The notes beneath the pieces are model-generated. The model saw only the letters and a list, made by a program, of their open reading frames with translations. It was not told where the DNA came from and searched no databases. Positions 21,277-30,700 of a stretch of DNA of 64,000 nucleotides are shown here, in pieces. A program made the translations under genes and the position numbers. This DNA is from Plutella xylostella. Its lineage: Eukaryota > Arthropoda > Insecta > Lepidoptera > Plutellidae. Position 1 is the first letter of the stretch. Each line of letters opens with the position of its first letter. The stretch covers positions 1,247,501 to 1,311,500 of the forward strand of contig NC_063983.1 of the NCBI RefSeq assembly GCF_932276165.1, in the 5' to 3' direction.

Positions 21277-23934
21277 ATGTTGGGAATTGTAGTGGCGGTT
21301 CTAGTGTTGTGTTCTGTGGCCGCTGTGCCGTATCCAGAGTTTGAGACCAAATCGTACAAGATTGGCATTGAATATGAACGTACGTATGTCTGTTCAGGTC
21401 TTCTTCTTCTTAGCGTGTCGTTGACCAACTCAAGGGCTATAACATGGTGTAGGAAAAGAAGAGTGTTATTAGTTAAACGTGTCTGTGTATCCGCCTATGG
21501 TAACGTAACACACACTAACAGTATGTCTCGCTCCACTTTTGAACGGCTGAACCGATTCTGATCGAAATTTGGCTAATAGCACTCGGAACTCGGTGTGACA
21601 ACCAGTGTTGAATTTCGGGGGTTGGTTAGGTTATTGACCTATTTACACAGATATAACATAAGTAACCAATGTTTCAAGTTTCAACCGCCTGCCAACATGT
21701 ACCTAAAGCAGTTTATAGTGGAACGGATAGCAAGCGACCAAACTCTGCCAAATTTTAGAGTGCCCCGCAGCACGCAAAATATAGTTTACCTACAGTGCCT
21801 AGCCGGAGGCGCTATTGAGCTAATCCAGTGATCCCCTGACCCAAAAAGGAGAGTGAGAGAGAATGGTTTCTGCTGCCGCGGCACGGGCTCGGTATCGACG
21901 TCGATAAAGTGTTTTAATGCGCTGTTCAACCAATCAGAGTGCCGTATTTATGATGAATCGCGAAATAGTGACGCTTATCTTTGTCGATGACGACCCCGTG
22001 CAGCGGCAGCTGAGATGAATGCGAAAAAACAAAAAAAACGGGTCCTTTAAACCCCCCCTCTTGCTAGCTCAAGGGTTAAGGGTGAGGACTTACGTTATTT
22101 TCTAACTAGACCAAACCATGTCCAAACATAGCAACGAAGTCAAAAATTGTGTTCCAAGACTCTCCTTCTATATTTTATGGGTCATTTTCTCTTGGTCTAA
22201 TAAATAATTAATATGAAGTTAAATGGTGGCTTCAAAGTTGTAGCACTAAATAGTTGTGGTGCGTACCTCGTTAGACTTAGTTTAAACTTCATAAACAGTG
22301 AACATTGTTTTAACACACGTTTATAGCTAAGTTCGTACTTCAGAGTTTCCTATTAGAGATGAAAATCTAGTTGTTAATAAAACTATGTTTTACCCAGTTA
22401 CTATCTCTATACAAACCGCCTTTTTTCTTCTTTATTTCCGCTACACTTTTTGATTATTGAATTCCTATTCTTCAGCCTATAGCAGTCCACTGCTAGACGA
22501 AGGCCTCTCCCAAAGCACGCCACTGGATGCGATCTAAAGCTTTCCGCATTCAATCTAGTCGTCGCCCCAATTAGCAGGAGGGCGTCCCATACTACGTTTG
22601 CCTAGTGCTAGAACTTAAAAAAGGAGGAGGTTCGAAATTTATCTGTATGTATTGTTTTTATTTATAATTTACTTATTTTTACATAATTCCAGATTCCCTA
22701 CCGATGAGTGCTGGCGCGGACCGCTTCAGACACAGAAACAATTACGATCCATTCTTCATTACAGTCACAGCCCGAGCTAAAGTAAGTTTTACTTTGTAGA
22801 GTCTGCATTCCCAGTAGGCGAACTGTTTGCCGCGCATTGGTTTCGATTGCAGTATGCGTTCACAGCATAGAACAACGCGAACTCAGGTATGGTTCACAGT
22901 TTGCTAGTTTTGCGCTCACTCTACAGACGATTGTCTACTGAAAACGTAGCCTAAAATTATTTTATCTATGACTGCTAAACAGAAGTAGCTTAACAGAAGT
23001 AGGTACTTACTTGTTGCAATAACTTCGTACAGGGTGTTTCGTTAGCTATAAGTCTAGAGCCACCCAAAGTCTATCCTGAAATCTATTGGACATCTCAGGA
23101 GGACCCTCGGAGTCGAGGGTCTCAAATACAATTCTCTTCGTCGTACGATTATCACTGACATAATAAGCAGAACAATTCTCATTTCAGAAAGGCTACGTTT
23201 TAGACTACCTAGAGGTCGACGTGACAGCGGACCTAGGGGCGGAAATAGACTTCTGTCTGACATACGGGCGGGTCGGCGGCCAATCAATGGTCTTCCAGAT
23301 CTCAGCCAATCAGAGCGACTTCATCAACTACACTTACAGAGCGTACGGCATCAGAGAAGCAGACTTTGACAAGGTGAATGGGGCCAGTTTGGGGTCTCTG
23401 TGTTAGTTGGTTAGTTCGTTTTTTACCTGCCAATGGGAGTTTGGGGTGTTGGAAAAGTTGTAAGGTGTTTGTATCGTTGAGTATATTTGTGTGTGCTGTG
23501 TGGGTGTTCTTAATTAGTTCTTGGGTATGGTTTTTTTTCATCTAATGTATTTAATTCAGATAGTAATGGATAACAAATACCTACCCTTAACCCTACTGAT
23601 AACAGCAGTGATGACATAAATTTCTATTTTATAGTATACTAACGCCATCTATACGAATACCGACAAACCATGAATAAAAGTTACGGGATGAAGTGGGTTG
23701 CCCGGTACTATCGTTTAGTCGTGGCGACTGGTGCTTATTGAAATAAAGTTCCTATCCGAGCCGGTAGATGGCAGTATAAATAAAATACATATTTGAATTA
23801 AATTATTTTTATTTTTACAGATTACGAATGTGATAATATTGCCAATGCCTGCTGGTGGACCGAAGCTACGAATTCATACAAGTTCATTTATATTTTTATT
23901 AATTTTACCTTTATTAAGATACTATATTTTGTAA
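21277..23934 (+). CDS. Small secreted protein, MBF2 / salivary secreted peptide-like, four exons
   Basis: The spliced model is exons 21277-21379, 22693-22781, 23188-23373 and 23821-23934, 163 aa. Each intron starts with a good donor (gtacgt, gtaagt, gtgaat) and ends in pyrimidine-rich cag; phases are 1, 0, 0 and the frame stays open through every join. Start: the ATG at 21277 (A at -3); an in-frame GTG six bases upstream is not needed. The first 16-17 residues (MLGIVVAVLVLCSVAA) form a signal peptide. The region in exons 2-3 (ITVTARAK ... GYVLDYLEVDVTADLGAE, CLTYGRVGGQSMVFQIS, INYTYRAYG) has the order and spacing of the MBF2 / salivary secreted peptide family (VxxxDxxxxGxGxYAxLxxGGxG...FxVxIYG). 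The match is distant. After the usual end at YG there are about 45 extra residues, finishing in a hydrophobic stretch (FIFLLILPLL) that could be a GPI signal or membrane anchor. The function is unknown. Confidence 0.75.
21401..21420. repeat. Right arm of the inverted repeat around exon 1
   Basis: ttcttcttcttagcgtgtcg, complement of 21075-21094. It lies 22 bases inside intron 1 of the gene at 21277. Confidence 0.7.
21872..22010. mobile_element. Hairpin MITE in intron 1 of the secreted-protein gene
   Basis: Left arm gctgccgcggcacggg with tcgacgtcgataaag, right arm ctttgtcgatgacgac with ccccgtgcagcggcagc: imperfect inverted repeats over about 140 bp. A half copy is seen at about 45088-45130. 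Non-coding. Confidence 0.65.
22470..22610 (-). repeat. RTE-like LINE ORF2 3' end, antisense, intronic
   Basis: Complement of the family at 7240-7411: agcctatagcagtccactgc, gatgcgatctaaagcttt, gagggcgtcccatactacg. It lies in intron 1 of the gene at 21277-23934, about 80 bases before exon 2. Confidence 0.7.
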
Positions 23935-23944
23935 TAGGTACAAT

Positions 23945-23950
23945 AATAAA
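23945..23950 (+). terminator. Polyadenylation signal AATAAA
   Basis: AATAAA eleven bases after the stop codon of the secreted-protein gene, which supports the exon 4 assignment and puts the transcript end at about 23965-23980. Confidence 0.65.
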
Positions 23951-24033
23951 TTTCATAATTATAGACATGGTTCTTTGAAATCAGCTAAACTAGATGTCTT
24001 ATAAATAATATGTAATAATAATAATATAATATG

Positions 24034-24273
24034 TGGGGACATCTCACACACGGCCATCCGACCCCAAGCTAGGCAGAACCTGTGTTATGGGTATCGGACA
24101 GCTGATATATCTACACAAATACATAGATAGATACATATTAAATATAAATATCAACACCCAAGACCCGATAACAAATATCTGTGTTTAAACAAATATCTGC
24201 CCCAGCCGGGAATCGAACCCGGGACCTTCGGCTCAGTAGTCAGGGTCACTAACCACTACGCCATTCGGTCGTC
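24034..24273 (-). repeat. tRNA-derived SINE (family 1 head, alternative tail)
   Basis: The head (complement of accgaatggcgtagtggtta, and B box GGTTCGATTCCC) equals the family 1 SINE, but the distal part (gggacatctcacacacggcc, ccccaagctaggcagaac) differs, so two subfamilies share a promoter. It sits between the two host loci. Confidence 0.75.
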
Positions 24274-24481
24274 TTAGGTCATACTTAGGTACATACCTAT
24301 AACCTTATTTCAGGATACGATGTATTTAACAGTTATTGTATGGTATAAGTAACTATGAAAGTACTTAGGTAGGTAGATAAAAGATCGGTCACAAGTCACA
24401 ACTCAGTACAAAATCATAGTTGTACTAGTACTACTGTACTCGTTATTCTATGACAATTTTTTTTTTCAAAATTAATAACTT

Positions 24482-24732
24482 TCAAGCTGTAGACAAATGC
24501 AAGATCTTATTAATGACATCATAGTACTTCCCGACCAGCCCCGCGTCGGTGCTGTTGCTCGGGGGGCACTGCTCTGCCCTCACACAGACTCCACTGTCAT
24601 CCCTCAACAGACCCTCGTTGCAGACGCAGCCGGAGCTGCAGACCTGGAGGCAGAGCGGCTCAGGGTCACTGCAGGTGGGCTGGCAGGAGGCGGTGCAGAT
24701 GGCGTAGGTCTCGTTGGAGTTGAGGCATTGTT
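24482..24732 (-). other. TIL exon 4 (domain 3 and C-terminal tail)
   Basis: The acceptor is tatctttccag at 24733-24734. Domain 3 runs from QCLNSNETYAIC to VRAEQC, with all ten cysteines. It is followed by PPSNSTDAGLVGKYYD and a stop at 24482. The first half of the tail resembles the intronic sequence just after exon 3 (DAGLVG versus DAGLIG). Confidence 0.85.
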
Positions 24733-27700
24733 CTGGAAAGATAGAGAAGGTTAGAGGAGAGTTTGAAGAAGGGTGTAGGTTGGGAATCACTTGTGACTTT
24801 TGATATACAAGGAATGTCTTTAAAATTGCTATTTGTTTCTCTGAGGGATCAGCAATGAGATTTTACTACTAAGAACTAAGAAAACCCACATACTAGCTAG
24901 TAGCTACTCCAAACTGAAAACTAGATATATAAATGCCCCTTATCCAGAGCAGACCAATTTACCGTCAAATCATGCAAAACCATCCCCCAGTATAAATAAT
25001 GTACTCTGTGCCTTCCCTACTCACCGACAGGGCACTGATCCAGCGTGACGCACTTGTTGCTCTTCTCATCCCTGACGTAGCCAGCCTTGCAGAAGCAGCC
25101 CATTCTGCGTGACAGAGTGTTGCTCCTTGCAAAAGACCTACATCCAGCAGACACAATGCTAGCCAATCAAACCCTTAGGCAGTGCACTTATCCAGAGCTG
25201 ACCCCAATCCACTGTCAAATCTCCATGCAAAACCCTCACTCACCAACAGGACACTGATCCAGCGTGACACACTTGTTGCTCTTCTCATCCCGGACGTAGC
25301 CAGCCTTGCAGAAGCAGCCCATACTGCAGGCCAGGCCGGGTTCGTTACCGTTCGACAGAGTGTTGCTCCTTGCAAGAGTCCTATGTCCAGCGGACACAAT
25401 CTACTGATCAGTCTGTCGCTAGCTAGTTAGCCAATCAATCCCGCGTCCTTACCAACAGGGCACTGATCCAACGTGACACACTTGTTACTCTTCTCATCCC
25501 GGACGTAGCCAGCCTTGCAGAAGCAGCCCACGCTGCAGGCCAGGCCGCAGGGCGCGCGCTCCGGCTGAGCACAGGTTAGGGGGCAGGCGGAGCCGCAGGA
25601 CAGGAACTCCTCGTTGGGAGAGCAGATTGAGGGTTCTGGTGGGAATAGTGGAAATTTTTGGCTTAAAATCCATGGCTTAATGTTTGAAAGGGGGAAAACG
25701 GAGACGCAGTACATGAACTTTTCGTTTGGAGAGCAGATGGAAGGTTTCTTAATGAAAAAGAAGAAATTTCGCCATTAAATCTATAGTTCAATTACCTAAT
25801 TAAAGTTCAATTGAAGTCAATGTGGGATTCATGTAGATAATTTTACAGTTCCTTTGGGTTTTTACCTGATGTAGGTATAAGTAGTTGCTTCAAGCCAAGT
25901 TGTTTGCCCTGCATCTGACCACAGTACGCCCTTGAAATGAGAAATGGTGCATGACGAACTGACCATAGACGTAAACAAAACAGTGTTTTTGTTCCTGCTT
26001 AACGACAATTTTATAGGCACGTGACAAAATACGTGTTGTTAAATATGACGTGTTTGAATAAGCTAATAATAAGCCTCAGGTACTGTAAAATCGAGAAATT
26101 TGCACCGATTAAGGTAAGCGTCCGCCAATGGCTATCGGACGTATCGGACCAAACTAATTTTCATAAATGTATGGAGAAACGGCTTCGGCCATGCCGATGA
26201 AGTGAACGCACATGCACAATTTCGATACAAAGAATACTGAAAACGTTGCGTCTGTTCCATACGATGCCGAAAGGTGGACGTTCACCTATAAGTGCCACCA
26301 TCATTAGTGCAATAACTTCTTCATCTCTTTACAAACCTCCAACACACTGATCAGCCGGCACGCAACTCCCGTTCACGTCCCTCAAGTAGCCATTCTTGCA
26401 GAAGCACCCCTCCACACAGTCTTCCTCGCAGACCACAGGGCCCTCAGGGTCAGTGCAGTTGAAGGGACACGCGGACCCGCAGATGAGATACTCTTCGTTG
26501 GCAGCGCATTCTTCTGTGGAGGAGGAGGGCATGGTCAGGTCTTGCTGCTTAGCATCTTTGTGGAAGTAGATAAACTACGAGAAATGGAATAGATCCAGAG
26601 ATAATAGCACCAAATTATTTGCAATATTGTACATTTAACAGCGCATCAGAAAATGACAAAATAAAAACTTAAAATATTTTGATCAAATTCTAAATTAAAT
26701 TTTAATAAAATTTGGTTCATTTGGTATTGGTACCGAAATTTTGTAAGTGGACTTTTACATTGCTCGTGACTGTAACTATTTTATTGTTGGACTTGGTGTG
26801 CGTTTTCGTCGTTTTAAACGCACAACCAGTCAATTTACTGACTTGCTTACATTTGTAAAATGTTTACTTTGCACTAGCTCTGCAGCTAGCGAAATGGGTG
26901 CTACCATTGTATGTGTAGGATAATGGATAACAAAGCGACGACGTATCTACATAAATGAAAACAATACATACAAGTATCAAATTTATAATGTTCAGTCATG
27001 CAACTTCACTCGCTAGGACTGCCATGCGTAAAGGCAATTAATTTCAATGCCGTGTTATTTTTTTGAATAAATGTTCTATCGTACTGTTAGCTGCCATCGA
27101 AACTGACTACCACTTATGTTTAGAAGAATGATTTGGACAATTTTGACGAGTTTTGCAATTGTATGTGAGACTTTCGCTGTTATTATCAGTAAGTACCTGC
27201 TGACCGCACATTTTACTCCCATTTCAAAGAAACGAAAAAATTATAGGAATCACCAAAGCTATGTACCTATGTACATTTATGTATTCTCAGCACTACAGAC
27301 AAACCTACCTTCCAAAGGGTATCATCTGTTTAGTGCCAATTTCTCCATAGTCGGTTATCTAACCGACCAGGGATTGGCTTATCAGTTATACGTCATCTCC
27401 ATATAAAATTCTTGACAGATGTGTCAAAAGTCAACCACTAATACCTGGTGATGCTCTAACCGACTATGGATAAATTGGCACTTAATGTCGTCTTACATAG
27501 ATTTTTTTGTATGGACCAGTTGACAAACTAGTTTTCTACCTCATATCTAAAGCAACCTTCGTCTTGCGCCTAGGCGCTTGTAAGCAGAAAATATTTATTT
27601 ACCCATTCTTTAGTACCTAAATAAAACTTGTACCTCCTAAATCTTCATTTCCTCAGGAACCCGCTGCCCCAGGGGTGAGGCCCACAGGTCCTGCTTCTAC

Positions 27701-30700
27701 TACCGGGAGAGCGAGTGCTGGACATCATCAGACATGCTGACGAGGAGCCTAGAGAGGCTCAGAAAACTCGACCACTGCGTCAGCGCTTGTGTTTGCAGGT
27801 ACGACTTAGTAAATGGTGGGTCCCGGTGGTCCCAGTCGTAAATCCTAGTCAAAGGCCTTTGGACAGCTTGAAAACATCCCAAAGTCTGGTTTCCCACTTA
27901 CCGGACAACTCTCTCAGCACAAGCTTGCTTGTATTAAGGCTCCTGCAAACCGCACTAGGCCCGCTTGGTGGACCAAAGCCTAAAACCCTCCCTACATTGG
28001 AAGGAGAACCTTGCCCTAGCAGTGAGAATGCGATGGGTTGTGATTTGCGAAGTCCAATTGTAATAGGTACATAAATTACACCATAAGTTGCGCTCTTAGC
28101 ATAGCATTCTGAAATGTTTCAGGAGTACAACAGTACGCGCGTACCCCGAAGGCCCGTGCATACCGGCCGCGTCGTGCAAGGGACGCGCCCTGGCGGACAA
28201 AATCGGAAGCTTACCTGTCGAGTGGAAGCACGAGCCTTCACTGTAAAATGATACTGTTACTAAATCTACGAATCTTTATTATTAACAACCATCATTCTCC
28301 ATCACCCTTTCATTCCCTCATGATCATGATGAAAAATCTTGGTTTCAGCACAATATGTTTATAATATAAGTATATTAAACTGAATATAAGTAGTTGCTCG
28401 ATACCGATCGAACACACTTAATACAGGGTGAGTCTTTCATAGGTGCATATCCGGAAATATGTCACAGAGCTTTTCATTCTGAACAGCTTTTATCATAACA
28501 AAAGACCTTGGGATATTCCACCTATGAAAGACTCACCCTGTATTTGTATGTGGGTAGATTGAAATAAATTTACTCACTCCATATTGCACGGTAGGTTAAT
28601 TTTACTTTGACAAGATGTCAGCAGTCGTCAGTCTTCGTCGTGTTGTTCTGCCATTGTGATTCGGAGCGGTTGTAATTATTGGATTAAGGCCTAATTTCAC
28701 ACCATTCGGTTAGGTTAAAAATACCTCGGTTTGGTTACATGATATACCGTTAAGGTTAGTGAGTGTCCCACCATGCTAAATCAAGGGGTTAACTCCCTTG
28801 ATCGGGTGATAAACTTAATTGCTGCTGTGGGGTTCCGCTAAGACTTGGTTAAATAATAAATAATAAACCTTTATTTCAGGCATCAGTGGCCCATATTATA
28901 AACTAAACAGAATACATTTTAAAAATACAAATAATAGATAACATAATATACTTAATTATATCAAAAATAAAAGTAACTTAAACTCTAGCACTAGTAACAG
29001 GGCATTTAATAGTCTGTTTCGCCTCCCTGTAGCGACGGAAAACGATTCCCGCAGGCCAGAAGTCTTTGTCCAGTAGAACCTTCTGCTGGTCGGCGGGAAC
29101 CCGAAGACGGAAGGACTTGAAGTCTGTCTGCTTGGCGGACTGCACTGTTAAGACCGGTAACCAGGCAACGGGTTGTTGACTTTTGACACATCTGTCAAGA
29201 ATTCAAGATGGAAAAATGAACAGAGCCTTTGATAAACAATATACGAACTAGATGTTGTGTGACATAAAAAATGAAGCGAAATACTGTCTGGGTTTTATAT
29301 ACTGTCAAACCGAGATAAAAGTTTTAATGATGGCCCTACCTGGAAATCGAACCCAAGACCCCTGGGTGATGAAGCTGAGCTTCTACCACTAGACCACAGA
29401 GGTAGATATAAGAAGTTAAACCTAATGACTTAATGAGAACTATTGAATTAAGTGAAAAATCTTCTAACAAAATATTTAAAAAAAAGACCTTACTTAGAAA
29501 TTGAGGTGTTATTTGTTGAGTCCTTTCTTTTGCACTGACACTCCATCTAGTTCGTTGTATTGTTCTTCAAAGGGCATGGCTGAATGATATTATTTTCAAT
29601 GACGGATGTCAAAAAACAACCTCGATAGAAATAGTTACCATGGCAACCTCAAAACCAAAAAGTTTGGATGTTTGAGGTTGTTTGACATTATAGAGACATG
29701 GACACCAATTTCAATGAATATGACAGAATATTGAATGAAGTGTGAGTGAATGATTCACATAATGCTTGATTTATGAATGGTCTGTTAGATTTTCGTCATG
29801 GGACTCATCCAATTAACAAGGGTATTAATCCTTAAACGCGTCGTCAGCAAATCCGTGATTGAGACTGTAACTAACAGAATCATGAGAAACCAGGTCTAAG
29901 TGCCGATACCTCCATTCTCGGTTAGAGCATAACCAGGGAGTAGTGGTTAACTTTTGACACATCTATCATGAACTTTATATGGAGATGACGTTTAATGCAT
30001 ATCCCTGTCGGTTAGATAACCAACAATGGAAAAATTGGCACTAATAGTGAACTTGTGAAATATCGGTTAAAATTACCAGCTACCATTAGGCATTATGTTT
30101 GTTTACTATTATTGTAAAAACAGACAAAGTGTATTTTGTGAGTGAACATCAAGATCGCTTCGGATTTCATCTTCGAGGGGCCCCCACGCCGAGTGCTGGG
30201 CTTTGCCTACGTGAGCACAACCATATTCATCTTTTCTTACTATACACTCACGGCAATGAAAAAGTTCCACTGAGAAAATCACCGAGTTTCCGGAAAATGC
30301 TAGCTTAATGACGACGTCTGAAATATTTAAGTGAATTTAAAATCTCACCAGAATATTACCTACCAACTAAAAACGTAAACATTTTGTTCAAATTTCCTAT
30401 TAAATGTTTAAAAAAATTTAGGTCATTTAGTGTCGGAATTTTGCATGTGGAACTGTTTCTTTGCCCGTCAGTGTGTTTATATCTAACAACCTACTACAAC
30501 CGTATAAGATTTTTCAATTTCACAAAACTGAATCATGTAGGTACATAACGTTATTTTTACATCGTTTCTAGCAAAAGTTTCACGTACCTATGTAACGTTT
30601 AATTAAAACAAACAAGTTTGGGTAGGCGAAGCAAAAATCTCCAAATTAATGTATGCTTTCCAGGATGTCCGTAAAGCTTTATCTTTCTACTGAAAAGCGT

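Noticed and set aside
24497..24754. Plus-strand 85-codon frame opposite TIL domain 3
   Set aside because: Shadow of the cysteine-rich minus-strand exon. The frames at 25182-25430 (plus) and 25175-25399 (minus, other register) are likewise shadows of the chimeric TIL block.
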